Source of the DNA: an uncultured Chitinophagales bacterium
GTDB taxonomy: Bacteria > Bacteroidota > Bacteroidia > Chitinophagales > JAHDHT01
Assembly: GCA_938023075.1 (NCBI GenBank)
Contig: CALHDG010000084.1
Coordinates: 1-51,519 of the forward strand
Direction: 5' to 3'
Length of the DNA: 51,519 nt
The translations under genes were made by a program, and so were the position numbers. Positions 1 to 9,057 of this stretch are shown piece after piece. The first letter of the stretch is position 1. Each line of letters opens with the position of its first letter. The notes below the pieces were generated by a model. That model was not told where the DNA came from and searched no databases. It was given only the letters and a program-made list of their open reading frames with translations.

Positions 1-917
1 TGCCAAGGCGAGTTGGTGGCTCCTAATATTAAAACCCCTTCATTGTTGCTGTCTACGCCATCTAATTCTTTTAAAAATTGGTTAATGGTATGCCGCGAAG
101 AGGATTGTTTTAAATCGTTTCGTTTACTACCCAAAGCATCAATCTCATCAAAAAAGAGTACGCAGGGATTGTTTTTACGGGCAACTTCAAACTTATGGTG
201 CAGGTTTTTTTCGCTGTTACCGAGCCACATATCCAACACTTCATCTAAACCTACATTAATAAATTTTGAATTGATTTCTCCTGCAGTTGCTTTTGCCAAA
301 TAGGTTTTTCCACAACCCGGCGGACCATATAACAAAATTCCTCCGCCCGCTTTTTTGCCAAAGGCTTTAAACAAATCGGCATTGTTTAAGGGGTGAATAA
401 TCTTTATTTTTATTTCTTCTTTAATGTTTTCCATGCCTCCTACATCGGCAAAGTTAATGTTGGGCTTTTCCATAAAAAGGTCTTCGGGCTCTTCTTCGTA
501 CTCTTCATTAGCCAAGCCGGCTTGTTTTAGTTTTAGTTGATCTTCTATTGTTCGATTAGTCCAATTTGGATTGTCTAATTGAAATTTTTGATACTGTTCA
601 ACTGCTTCAACTTGATTGCCATCTTTTATTAATAAATTCAGATACAGTTCTTTAATATTGTCATCGCCTGATGTTTCTAACAATTCCTCACATATAATTA
701 AACCGGCAGAAAAATTATTCAACTTTTCGTAGCATTGCGCCAACAATAATTTCGCCTTATTATCTGCTCTTTTATTAATTAAGAGATTTAAATGATTTTT
801 GGCTTTATGGTATTCGCCAAGTGCAAAGTATGCTTTACTTAATTGTGTTCTCAAAAGATGATTGTTTGGTGTAACGTTTAAAGCATCTTCTAGTGCTTTG
901 CAAGTTTCTAAATCCAT
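1..917 (-). CDS. TPR-like AAA+ ATPase, C-terminus cut by window edge
   Basis: Read on the minus strand from an ATG at 917-915, the frame stays open to the window edge (305 complete codons). About 160 N-terminal residues form TPR-like helical repeats, followed by an acidic linker and an AAA+ module. Visible motifs are Walker A GPPGCGKT (about residues 198-205), Walker B VLFFDEIDA (about 252-260) and a sensor-1-like GATN near the cut end. The block N-terminal to Walker A (FADVGGMENIKEEI) is typical of CDC48/SpoVK-type ATPases, which remodel or unfold proteins. The substrate is unknown. The TPR part probably recruits it. The C-terminal lid and anything after it lie outside the window. No partner gene is visible on this side. 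Confidence 0.88.
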   Translation of the reverse strand, partial: MDLETCKALEDALNVTPNNHLLRTQLSKAYFALGEYHKAKNHLNLLINKRADNKAKLLLAQCYEKLNNFSAGLIICEELLETSGDDNIKELYLNLLIKDGNQVEAVEQYQKFQLDNPNWTNRTIEDQLKLKQAGLANEEYEEEPEDLFMEKPNINFADVGGMENIKEEIKIKIIHPLNNADLFKAFGKKAGGGILLYGPPGCGKTYLAKATAGEINSKFINVGLDEVLDMWLGNSEKNLHHKFEVARKNNPCVLFFDEIDALGSKRNDLKQSSSRHTINQFLKELDGVDSNNEGVLILGATNSPW

Positions 918-1054
918 TTTTTTAGTTTTATTGAGGGCTAAAAATACATAAAATATTTTGGGTATGATATTTTTGTTCTGCTCAAACGTTCACCTTTAAA
1001 TTAACGTTAGGTAGTTAGTTAAGTTGATGTTGCCTGATTAATTTAAATAGAATT

Positions 1055-1308
1055 GACCGGTTTATGAAAGTGGTTGATCCTTTCTTTTTTTGGTGTGCAT
1101 GCGTTTTTCTTAGTACGAAGAAGCGAAGTTTGCAAACTAGCCCCGATTGCAGCGGTTATGCCATTTTGAGTGGCTTTTGAAGCGTTGGCAAATGGCATTT
1201 GAGCGGAAAGCGGGACTACTGTTTTTATGATGCTACAAAGTTTCGCTTCAAAAAAAATTGGTGCAAAGGAGTAAACTAGTTTATATTTATTGTTTGAATA
1301 AACTTGTC
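1055..1308 (+). mobile_element. MITE-like element, family 1, copy A
   Basis: A 254-bp intergenic element. The left end reads GACCGGTTTATGAAAGTGGTTG and the right end, reverse-complemented, reads GACAAGTTTATTCAAAC. These are diverged versions of the family inverted ends. The core carries a REP-like hairpin: CCCCGATTGCAGCGG pairs partly with GAGCGGAAAGCGGG, and ATGCCATTT with AAATGGCAT. The core matches copies B, C and D. No clean target duplication is left here, so this is an older copy. It encodes no transposase. Confidence 0.75.
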
Positions 1309-1459
1309 GTAAAATCTCAACATAATTGGACATCATTAACTTGACAGATTACGAAGAAAGAGCGATATTTTAAACTACCGTACTATTAAAAAAAATGCTG
1401 ATAATACTAAGCAACACTTCATTGCACAACAATTAACAAATTTAATCAACAACTTTCTG

Positions 1460-1467
1460 TAAATTTG
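1460..1467 (+). promoter_or_regulatory. Promoter -7 element upstream of the Lys-rich TPR gene
   Basis: TAAATTTG matches the Bacteroidota -7 consensus TAnnTTTG, about 60 bp before the ATG at 1529. No TTG was found at the expected -33 spacing, so only half of the promoter is supported. Confidence 0.45.
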
Positions 1468-1528
1468 TGAGTCTAACTATAAATTTTCTAGTTTCAGTTA
1501 TATTATAATAACCGCATAACAAGTGATT

Positions 1529-3847
1529 ATGAAAAAAAATAAGTCACAAATAATATTGGGTGTCGCATTATTTTGTGGGTTGATGTGTCTTGATTTGAGT
1601 TTGCTTGCCCAAGAAAAGAAAGATGATATTTTTGATGCCATTCGAAAAGAATTGACACGAGATAAGGATTTTAATTTGCCTGATAGTGTTGACGTAAACA
1701 ATCAAGAACCTTTAAGTGATTACAATATACAAAACAACATTCCGGCAAAAACTATTAAAGCCTTAAAAAAAGAAGAAAGAGCGAAAAAGAAGGCAGCAAA
1801 AGCCAAAGCACGTACGGATGCGAAAGCTGCTCAATTTGAAGCTCAACAAAAGTTTTTAGAAGAAAAGCAAAAAGCCGCAGGCAAAAAAATTGCCGATAAA
1901 AAAGCTGCTATGAAAAAGGCAAATATAGCAGCAGCAAAAGATTCAATTAAGGCACAAGCTACTAAGCCCCAAAAAGAACCTGCCAAAATAAAGACCAGCA
2001 AAAACGTAGTTGATTTACCTAAAGAAGCAAAAGCTAAGCCACCAAAAAAATCAGTTAAAAAAGAAGATAAGCCGAAAAAAAATGCTACTGCTACTTCAAA
2101 AAGTTTGGCAGAAAAAAAAGCATTGATAGAAGCGCTGCAAAAACGAAATGCCGAGCGGGCTGCTAAACGAAAGGAAGCAATTGAAAAAGCTAGCGGAACG
2201 GTTAAGCAAACTCCGAAGGGCAGCAAAAAAGAGAAAAAGGAAAAAGTGCCCAAAGAAATTTCAAAATCAAAAGATCAAATTTTAAAAAGCCAAAAGCCAA
2301 AACAAGCAATTGAAACACCTAAACCTAAAAAAGAAAAAACAAATACTAAAGGCCAAAAACCAAAAACCGATAGACAAAAACAAAAACAAAGTAGTAAAAT
2401 TAAAACACCAAAAGATAAAAAAGAATTGAATAACCAAGCCTCAAAGAAAAAAGAGAAAGAGATTAAAGTAAAAGTGCCAAAAGCCCAAAAGAAAAACGCC
2501 AAAGTAAAAATACCAAAAATAAAAAATGCTGGTAAGGAAAAAAAAGCTACAACAAAAATTCCAAAAAATAAAAAAGCAGGAAATACGATTACCGTAGCAA
2601 AGCCCAAAAATAAAAAAGTAGAAATTGAACAGGAACCAACTAAAGAATCAATTATTGATAAAATAGTGAATACCTCAACCGAAAAAGAAGTACCCAAAAC
2701 AAAAGAACCTGTAGTTAATTTACCCCCTAAAGAAAGTGTAGAGGCAATATTATCTAACAAAAATTTAACCGAAGAGGAACGCCTGCGCTTGGTTGGTAAA
2801 GAGCAGAAGAGAATACAAAGAGAGCTAGAAAAAGCCGAACGAGAGGAAGCTGCTAAAGAACGTAAAAAACTAAGAAGCGAAATGCGGGCAGTACAAAGTA
2901 AAGTAGATTCGGTAAATAGAATAGAATTTCAAAGACAAAAAGAACAACGCTTGCAAGATCGTTTAGCTGCTATGACGCCGGAGCAACGGTTAAAATACAA
3001 TCAGCGGCAACAGCAAAAAGTATTGAGAGTTCAACTTGACTCGGTAAAAAGAGCCAATCGCCAAGCACAACGCAATTATCTAAAAAACAGAACGGGCGGC
3101 ATTACCTATTATGATAAAGACGGCAACTTACTACCCGTTATTGATACCGTTTTAATTGTTGCCGATGGCTTTGCCGCTTTAAATGAAGACGATAAACAAA
3201 AATACAAGTTTAATTTTAACAGGGGCTTAATGAAGGTAACTTTAGAAGACCATAAAGAAGCCTTGAAGTATTTTGAAAAATGTTTAGAACTAACCCCAAA
3301 CAATGAAGAGGTGTTGCAATTACGTGGCAATACTTATGTAGAGTTAGATAAATTTAGGCAAGCCAAACGCGACTTTGAATTTGCTTTAACTCAAAAATCG
3401 GGCGACCCGGTGCTGTATTATAATTATGCCATTACCAACTCAAAGCTGGGTAATTTTGGCGATGCCATTGTAGCTTTTGACAATGCTATTGATTTAAACC
3501 CCGATTATATGTTAGCTTACCAAGGGCGTGCTGTAGCCAAAACTATGACTGGCGATTTTGAAGGCTCGCTCGAAGACTATAACAAAGCGATTGGCATTAG
3601 TGCCTATTTTACGGCAGCTTATAAAGGCAGAGGGGTTTCTAAATGTTTAATGGGCGATTATCAATCTGCCATTTTCGATTTTACTATGGTATTAGAATTT
3701 AAACCCGATGATGCGCTATCTTATTATTACAGAGGTTTAGCCTATCATGGTTTAGATAACTTTTTTAAAGGCTGCACCGATTTAAGCCGGGCAGATGATA
3801 TGGGCGTTTTTGCTGCCGGCATGCAAATGAAAAGTTTGTGCAGATAG
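1529..3847 (+). CDS. Secreted Lys/Ala-rich protein with C-terminal TPR domain
   Basis: A 772-residue protein. I chose the ATG at 1529 over the in-frame GTG at 1523 because it directly precedes a normal signal peptide (MKKNKSQIILGVALFCGL, cleavage near LLAQ). Residues of about 75 to 520 are low complexity: Lys, Ala, Glu, Gln and Pro with many KKxK clusters, probably coiled coil or disordered and strongly basic. From about residue 550 to the end there are several TPR units in tandem (for example EALKYFEKCLELTPN and ALKYFEKCLELTPNNEEVL-like spacing). The protein is likely periplasmic, with the TPRs as a protein-binding module and the basic part contacting an acidic partner such as peptidoglycan-linked polymer or nucleic acid. 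No enzyme domain is seen and the function is unknown. Confidence 0.85.
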   Translation: MKKNKSQIILGVALFCGLMCLDLSLLAQEKKDDIFDAIRKELTRDKDFNLPDSVDVNNQEPLSDYNIQNNIPAKTIKALKKEERAKKKAAKAKARTDAKAAQFEAQQKFLEEKQKAAGKKIADKKAAMKKANIAAAKDSIKAQATKPQKEPAKIKTSKNVVDLPKEAKAKPPKKSVKKEDKPKKNATATSKSLAEKKALIEALQKRNAERAAKRKEAIEKASGTVKQTPKGSKKEKKEKVPKEISKSKDQILKSQKPKQAIETPKPKKEKTNTKGQKPKTDRQKQKQSSKIKTPKDKKELNNQASKKKEKEIKVKVPKAQKKNAKVKIPKIKNAGKEKKATTKIPKNKKAGNTITVAKPKNKKVEIEQEPTKESIIDKIVNTSTEKEVPKTKEPVVNLPPKESVEAILSNKNLTEEERLRLVGKEQKRIQRELEKAEREEAAKERKKLRSEMRAVQSKVDSVNRIEFQRQKEQRLQDRLAAMTPEQRLKYNQRQQQKVLRVQLDSVKRANRQAQRNYLKNRTGGITYYDKDGNLLPVIDTVLIVADGFAALNEDDKQKYKFNFNRGLMKVTLEDHKEALKYFEKCLELTPNNEEVLQLRGNTYVELDKFRQAKRDFEFALTQKSGDPVLYYNYAITNSKLGNFGDAIVAFDNAIDLNPDYMLAYQGRAVAKTMTGDFEGSLEDYNKAIGISAYFTAAYKGRGVSKCLMGDYQSAIFDFTMVLEFKPDDALSYYYRGLAYHGLDNFFKGCTDLSRADDMGVFAAGMQMKSLCR

Positions 3848-3892
3848 TATAGATCACTTAAAACCAACCGGGTTAACAATACTGCCAAATAA

Positions 3893-3987
3893 AACAAGCT
3901 AATCCAAGTGGTTAATACTTGCTTGTTTTGGATTGCCCCTGTTTTTTTCTTTCTACGGAGAACCGAAATTTTTAAACTATCCCCTAT
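3893..3987 (+). mobile_element. Decayed half copy of the family 1 element
   Basis: About 95 bp align with one half of the family 1 element: the inverted end (AACAAGCTAATCCAAGTGG), then CTTGTTTTGGATTGCCCC, then TTTCTTTCTACGGAGAACC. The core hairpin and the second end are missing, so this is a truncated relic. The gene-free stretch 3848-4357 otherwise holds a short hairpin (TTCGAATG...CATTCGAA, about 4041-4062) and a segment at about 4085-4150 that, reversed, shares GAGTATTTTTAACGAAG with about 40900-40916. Confidence 0.6.
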
Positions 3988-4357
3988 TTTTGAGCCAACG
4001 GCGCTAAAGTGCATTGGGTTGTTTAGTCTATAGATGTTGTTTTCGAATGGTAAAATTTGTCATTCGAACTTCACTATTGGTAGATTGGTAGTTACTTAAT
4101 CAAGTTCAACACATGCGCTTCGTTAAAAATACTCGCCTCAGCTGCTGGCTATGCCTGCGTTTGGAGCTCACCGAATTAATTCCAAAACTTTTGTGTCACT
4201 TTTTACAGTTAAATTGGTATTATTTGTCACAATCCTTAATGTCGTTTGTTTTTTTTAAATTGTGTCGTAATTTATTTACTATTTAAATCTGTAGGTAGTT
4301 ATTGGAAATTTTTGTGCGGAGTTGAGCAAATCGTTTAGTAAAAATTAAAAACATGGT

Positions 4358-5257
4358 ATGAAACAAATAATCTATAAAACAATATATAACCAAACTATTA
4401 ATTTTGTATTAAGAAACATTAATAAAGCGTTGTACCCAATGTTACCCAAAAAAATTAAAATTCCCCCTTCAGGTTTATTAACTATAAAAAATGAAATAGG
4501 TAAAAGATTAAGAATTCAAACAAACCAAACGAGTTACTTAACGCAACTCCTGTTTTGGGAGGGGTATCAAAACTTTGAATACACCAAAATTTTTTTAAGC
4601 CTTATTAAAAAAGTAAATGTTTTCTATGATATAGGTTCTAATATTGGCTACTATGCATTGCTTGCTGAGATGGAGAACCCTGATATTCAAGTTGTTGCTT
4701 TTGAACCTGCAAGCGGTCCTTTATATTTTTTAAAGAAAAATGTTAGCATAAATAATTTTAACAATATAAAGGTTGAGGATATAGCCTTATCAGAAAAAAA
4801 TGGAAGCATAACTTTTTATGAAATTAAAAATAAAAAATACACTTACCTTGAACATAACTTAGCAGGCGAAGGAAATGCCGGAAGTAAGACTTTGCATCGA
4901 AACTTTGTGCCTATTGAAGTAAAAACGAAGACATTTAACCATTATGTTAGCGATGAGAATCAAGAGAATATTGATTTGGTAAAGATAGATACCGAAGGTA
5001 CTGAACACCTCATTTTACAAAATGCCGATGTTATTTTGGGTGAAATGAAGCCAATATTTATTTGCGAAACTCTATTTAATACAATTGAGTCGCAACTTGA
5101 ATTTATATTCGCTAAGTACAATTACGAGTTCTACAACCATACTGATACAGGACTAAAAAAAGTATCATCTATTATTAGAGATAAAGATAATGGTGTCAGG
5201 AATTGTTTTTTTGTTCACCCAAGTAAATCTCATTTAATTAAACAGTTTGTAAAATAA
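4358..5257 (+). CDS. FkbM-family SAM-dependent methyltransferase
   Basis: A 299-residue protein with the FkbM fold. Motif I is VFYDIGSNIGYYALL (about residues 88-102), then VVAFEPASG (the acidic residue contacting the SAM ribose) and DLVKIDTEGTEHLIL, the signature block of this family. FkbM enzymes O-methylate sugars and other small hydroxyl substrates. The next two plus-strand genes are an O-antigen ligase/polymerase-like protein and a glycosyltransferase, so a glycan substrate is likely here; this is inference from context. The N-terminal 80 residues have no clear motif. The ATG at 4358 is chosen because the nearby ATG at 4353 runs straight into a stop. A 175-bp gap precedes the next gene. 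Confidence 0.88.
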   Translation: MKQIIYKTIYNQTINFVLRNINKALYPMLPKKIKIPPSGLLTIKNEIGKRLRIQTNQTSYLTQLLFWEGYQNFEYTKIFLSLIKKVNVFYDIGSNIGYYALLAEMENPDIQVVAFEPASGPLYFLKKNVSINNFNNIKVEDIALSEKNGSITFYEIKNKKYTYLEHNLAGEGNAGSKTLHRNFVPIEVKTKTFNHYVSDENQENIDLVKIDTEGTEHLILQNADVILGEMKPIFICETLFNTIESQLEFIFAKYNYEFYNHTDTGLKKVSSIIRDKDNGVRNCFFVHPSKSHLIKQFVK

Positions 5258-5432
5258 ATTTACTAAGCACTAAATTAACTACTTGCTATAAATACTCCTT
5301 CTCAGAAAATAGCATGGCATGCTGGTTTGAACAATTTAAACAAACACAATTCAGTTTATAGGTAATCATGTTTATAACAATATAACTTGTACATTTGGAG
5401 CATTCAACTTTCATTGATTAATCACACACAAA

Positions 5433-6683
5433 GTGAACCTGATTTTCAACAATAAGCAACGCTGGTATTTAAACTACCTCAGTATTATTGCCATCATCAT
5501 TTGCTATTTTACTACACCGGCAGGTTTAATAATGTCCATCATTTTTTTATTTGCACTAGCTGTTATTAATGTTGATTTTAAACAAAACATTAAGCGATTA
5601 TGGAAAGATAAAGGTATGCTGGCAATTGGCGGAATATTGATATTATATCTGTTAGGTGGCTTTCACTCATCTAATCAAGCTTACTTTTTTAAAAGAGTTA
5701 CTCAAAAAATACCGATGTTGATGTTCGCTTTTTCTTTTGCCTCATTATACTTTTTTAAGCGAAAGCACTTTAAACAGTTACTCTATATTTTTATTGCCAT
5801 TTCCACACTTTTAAGTATTGGCGTTTTTATTGCATTTGCGTTTAATTACGATGCCAATATTCTACGACAAAGTCAAGGTGGTAACATACCGGTACCAATG
5901 AATCATATTCGTTTTAGCCTGGCTATTTCTTTTGCTTGTGCTGCGGCATTTTATTTCTTCTTACAAAAACACAAAAACAACATAATTAAATATGTTTTAT
6001 TAGGAGTTACCCTATTTTTGTTCGGCTTTTTACATTTCTTTTCAGTGCGTAGTGGGTTGCTGGCTATTTATTTAACCGCTGTAGGGTGGTTAATCTATTT
6101 CGTTATTCAATCAAAAAAAAAGGTGTTTACTTTATTGATATTAACTGGATTGATACTGTTGCCTTTAGTAGCCTACAAAACGGTAAAGCCTTTAAAAACA
6201 CGTATCGATTTTATGATTTATGATGTTAAAAGCTTCAAAAACAATCCCGATTTATTAAATTATTCTGATGGTAAACGGATTGGCTCAATTGTAGCAGCTT
6301 GTTCTGCTTATCAACAAAGTTGGTTAATTGGCTACGGTTTTGGCGATATTTTTGAAGGCATGAACAATGGTTATGATCAAGTTTTACCACATATATTACC
6401 CAACTCTCGCGTAATACCACACAACCAATTTTTAGTAGTTGCGGTTGGTTTTGGAAGCCTTGGATTGTTATTGTTTTTATATTTATTGTATGTAACTTTA
6501 GCTTACAATAAACGTTATAAGCATCCTTTAGTATGGTCTTTTGTTATTGTAATGTTTAGCTCTTTTTTAAGTGAACCTACTTTAGAAACTCAGGAAGGTA
6601 TTGCCTTATATTGCATCACCGGTTTACTTTCCTTATCTTATGCACAAGCAACTATCTATGAAAATATCGGCAGTTATCATTAG
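5433..6683 (+). CDS. O-antigen ligase/polymerase-like membrane protein
   Basis: A 416-residue polytopic inner-membrane protein with about ten hydrophobic segments. The region around NHIRFSLAISFACAAA and the later loop VIPHNQFLVVAVGFGSLG fit the Wzy_C/WaaL family, in which a periplasmic loop with conserved Arg and His residues transfers or polymerises undecaprenyl-linked glycan. The start is a GTG (5433); no better ATG is available before the first membrane segment. The gene overlaps the following glycosyltransferase by 26 bp in another frame, which suggests coupled translation. Ligase and polymerase cannot be told apart from sequence alone. Confidence 0.82.
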   Translation: MNLIFNNKQRWYLNYLSIIAIIICYFTTPAGLIMSIIFLFALAVINVDFKQNIKRLWKDKGMLAIGGILILYLLGGFHSSNQAYFFKRVTQKIPMLMFAFSFASLYFFKRKHFKQLLYIFIAISTLLSIGVFIAFAFNYDANILRQSQGGNIPVPMNHIRFSLAISFACAAAFYFFLQKHKNNIIKYVLLGVTLFLFGFLHFFSVRSGLLAIYLTAVGWLIYFVIQSKKKVFTLLILTGLILLPLVAYKTVKPLKTRIDFMIYDVKSFKNNPDLLNYSDGKRIGSIVAACSAYQQSWLIGYGFGDIFEGMNNGYDQVLPHILPNSRVIPHNQFLVVAVGFGSLGLLLFLYLLYVTLAYNKRYKHPLVWSFVIVMFSSFLSEPTLETQEGIALYCITGLLSLSYAQATIYENIGSYH

Positions 6684-7416
6684 TTATAATGCGGCAGGTA
6701 CTTTAGCGCAATGTTTACAAAGCTTACAAACAGTTGCTGATGAAATAATAGTTATTGATAGTTTTTCAACAGATGAAACGCCACAAATTTGCGAGCAGTA
6801 CCAAGTTGTATTTTTGCAAAGAACATTTATGGGTTATGGCGACCAAAAAAATTTTGGGGTTGCGCAATCAAAGTACGCCTACATTTTATCTTTAGATGCC
6901 GATGAGTATTTATCGGAAGACTTACAAGCATCTATTAAGCAGCTTAAACAACACACTCAAAAACCGTTTGATGCCTACCAATTTAAACTAGTCAATTTAT
7001 ATAAAAATAAACCACTTCAATATGGCGTAGCAGCTCCAATTATAAAAATGCGTTTGTGGAATAAGCATGCTGGCTTATGGAATCTTGCCAAAGTTCACGA
7101 AAAGGTAGTTTTCAATCAAAAGACCACAATTAGTTTTTTAAACGGATGTATTATGCATCATTTTCATCAATCAAAAGCAGAGTTGATTAATAAAAACAAT
7201 CATTATGCAAAATTGGGTGCAGAACATTTATGGCTAGCCGGCAAAAAATCAAATCGATTAACCATTTGGAGTAAACAAATTTTTGCGTTCATTAAGGCAT
7301 ATTTTTTGAAACTTGGCTTTTTAGATTTTTATACCGGCTTTGAATTGGCAAAGGAACACAGCCGCCATGTTGGTTTAAAATATCGTCTCTTATTACAAAT
7401 GCAACAAGAAAATTAG
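6658..7416 (+). CDS. Family 2 glycosyltransferase, WaaE/KdtX-like
   Basis: A 252-residue cytoplasmic or membrane-associated glycosyltransferase. The N-terminus MKISAVIISYNAAGTLAQCL is the GT2 nucleotide-sugar binding start. IIVIDSFSTDETP and ILSLDADEYLS (the DxD-like metal site) follow. The later part (LWNLAKVHEKVVF, then an MHHFHQS segment) resembles the WaaE/KdtX subgroup, which adds a hexose to lipopolysaccharide core. I use the ATG at 6658; the frame is open back to 6601, but the extra 19 residues lie inside the upstream gene and precede the domain. It is co-transcribed with the O-antigen ligase-like gene. Confidence 0.87.
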   Translation: MKISAVIISYNAAGTLAQCLQSLQTVADEIIVIDSFSTDETPQICEQYQVVFLQRTFMGYGDQKNFGVAQSKYAYILSLDADEYLSEDLQASIKQLKQHTQKPFDAYQFKLVNLYKNKPLQYGVAAPIIKMRLWNKHAGLWNLAKVHEKVVFNQKTTISFLNGCIMHHFHQSKAELINKNNHYAKLGAEHLWLAGKKSNRLTIWSKQIFAFIKAYFLKLGFLDFYTGFELAKEHSRHVGLKYRLLLQMQQEN

Positions 7417-7472
7417 TAATCTAATTTATTAAAAAATACTTAATTGTGCATGTTTAAAATGCGCAATAATTT

Positions 7473-7695
7473 ACTTAAGTTTCGGTAGTAAAATAATTGC
7501 GGTTCCAATGGAACCTGTTCCATTGTGTCAACAAAAGCACGGCAACTTTACTACAACAAGTGAACAGGTTCACTTGGATGATTTTATGCTTTATATGTTG
7601 AATTAAGTTTACTTAACCTTATAGAGCACTTCAATTTTCATAAATAATTTATATTCAAGTTATTATGAAATGAATACTACTACCGAAACTTAAGT
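7473..7695. mobile_element. MITE-like element, family 2 ends, with 5-bp target duplication
   Basis: A 223-bp non-coding element with perfect 18-bp inverted ends: ACTTAAGTTTCGGTAGTA at 7473-7490 and its reverse complement at 7678-7695. It is flanked by the direct repeat AATTT (7468-7472 and 7696-7700). Inside are a perfect dyad GGTTCCAATGGAACC (7501-7515) and a dispersed inverted pair GAACCTGTTC (7511-7520)/GAACAGGTTC (7562-7571). No ORF is present, so movement would need a transposase from elsewhere. It fills the gap between the convergent glycosyltransferase genes. Confidence 0.8.
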
Positions 7696-7711
7696 AATTT
7701 AACTTAATAAA

Positions 7712-8830
7712 TTATCTAACAGAAGACAATTGATTATAACAATCTAACATTTTTTGGCTGGTAATTTTGGGAGAGAAATGTTGAATTGCGTAATCTAATC
7801 CATTGTCTTTCATCTTTTTACGTAAGTTAGAATTAGTCAAAACACGTTCAATAGCGATGGCTAGCTCTTCTGCATTTTTCGGATCAATATAAATAGAAGT
7901 GTTACCGCCCGCTTCTTTTAACGATGAGGTTTGAGCAGTAATTACAGGTGTTTTACACAGTAAAGCTTCGGCAACTGGTAACCCAAAACCTTCATAAAAA
8001 GAAGGATAAACCAATAACTGTGCTTGCCTATATAAAGTTTTTAGTTGCTGCGAGTCTACACTACTAAGCCAAATAAAAAGCTTTTCTAATCCATATTTAC
8101 GTATTAACTGATTCATCTTTTTCTTATACTGTTTGCCTTGCCCAACAATCACAAGCGGTATCGAACAATCTTTTGGTAACAGTTTGTAAGCCTCAATAAT
8201 TAGTTTCAAATTTTTTCGTGGTATTACACTTCCTACATATAATAAATATTCATTAGGCAATTTTTGGTAAGCTTTTTCATTGCAGTCCGTTTCAAAATAA
8301 TGAGGTAAACAACTTTGATAAATCACCTCAATTTTTTCGGGTTTTATATTATAGTAATGAACAATATCAGTTTTGGTACTTTCACTAATCGCAATAATTT
8401 TATCAGCTTGTAAACAACTGTTCTTAAATTTCACATCGTAGAATAGGCGATCAAAAAATGGATAGGTATCAGGATAAATTTTAAAAATTAGATCATGAAT
8501 AGTAACCACACTCTTTATAGCTGTTTTGTTTAAACCAAACGGAAGCTCATTGCTTAAGCCATGGTAAATATCCAATTGATCGTTTTGAAGTTGCTTTGTG
8601 ATACCTAGGCTACGCCACCAAGCTTTTAGGCTTGCTTTAGAAACGTATATATGATAAGCTTCGTTTTGCTTAAAGTGTTGTGCTTCGCTTAATTTTTTTT
8701 GTTTTGGAGTATATAAATAGTATTCATTTTGTGGCGCATGCTTTTGAAGATTATGTACTAATGTACGGCTATAGTTTCCCAAACCGGTTGTATTGCAAAA
8801 CAAACGCTTAGCATCATATCCAATTTTCAT
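7712..8830 (-). CDS. Family 4 glycosyltransferase
   Basis: A 372-residue GT-B enzyme. The N-terminal half begins MKIGYDAKRLFCNTTGLGNYSRTL, with the acceptor-side glycine motif G-L-G-N-Y. The C-terminal half has LLYVGSVIPRKNL (start of the donor domain), LVIVGQGKQ, and LVYPSFYEGFGLPVAEAL, the E-x7-E donor-binding motif of GT4. It is predicted to transfer a sugar from a nucleotide donor to a lipid-linked or surface glycan. It points toward the GT2 operon from the other strand, and both fit one polysaccharide locus. A -7-like TATGTTTG lies upstream on the minus strand at 8907-8914. Confidence 0.9.
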   Translation of the reverse strand: MKIGYDAKRLFCNTTGLGNYSRTLVHNLQKHAPQNEYYLYTPKQKKLSEAQHFKQNEAYHIYVSKASLKAWWRSLGITKQLQNDQLDIYHGLSNELPFGLNKTAIKSVVTIHDLIFKIYPDTYPFFDRLFYDVKFKNSCLQADKIIAISESTKTDIVHYYNIKPEKIEVIYQSCLPHYFETDCNEKAYQKLPNEYLLYVGSVIPRKNLKLIIEAYKLLPKDCSIPLVIVGQGKQYKKKMNQLIRKYGLEKLFIWLSSVDSQQLKTLYRQAQLLVYPSFYEGFGLPVAEALLCKTPVITAQTSSLKEAGGNTSIYIDPKNAEELAIAIERVLTNSNLRKKMKDNGLDYAIQHFSPKITSQKMLDCYNQLSSVR

Positions 8831-8984
8831 ATAAAATTTATATAATATATTATCTGTTTAACTATCTTCATAAAAGATTGAAGTTTTCTCCATAAGTTAA
8901 ATAACACAAACATAGTAAAGTTGATCTAAATAGTTAGTTAAGCTAATACTATAAAACAATCTAAGGATCATCCCTAACTATAAA

Positions 8985-9032
8985 ACGCAAGAGCGTAGCA
9001 TAGTTGTTATTAACTACGCTACGCTCTTGCGT
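8985..9032 (-). terminator. Strong intrinsic terminator of the 9058-10620 gene
   Basis: On the minus strand a 21-bp stem with one mismatch (ACGCAAGAGCGTAGC... paired with its complement) closes over a 6-base loop and runs into TTTTAT. It lies 26 bp past the stop codon at 9058. Confidence 0.8.
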
Positions 9033-9057
9033 AACTTTTAAGGGCATTTTATTATTC

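Noticed and set aside
1043-1336. Minus-strand 97-residue ORF
   Set aside because: It lies across mobile element copy A and its composition is not protein-like; no transposase motif is present.
1843-2760. Two Phe/Ser/Leu-rich minus-strand ORFs
   Set aside because: They are antisense shadows of the Lys-rich stretch of the real plus-strand gene, where AAA codons read as TTT.
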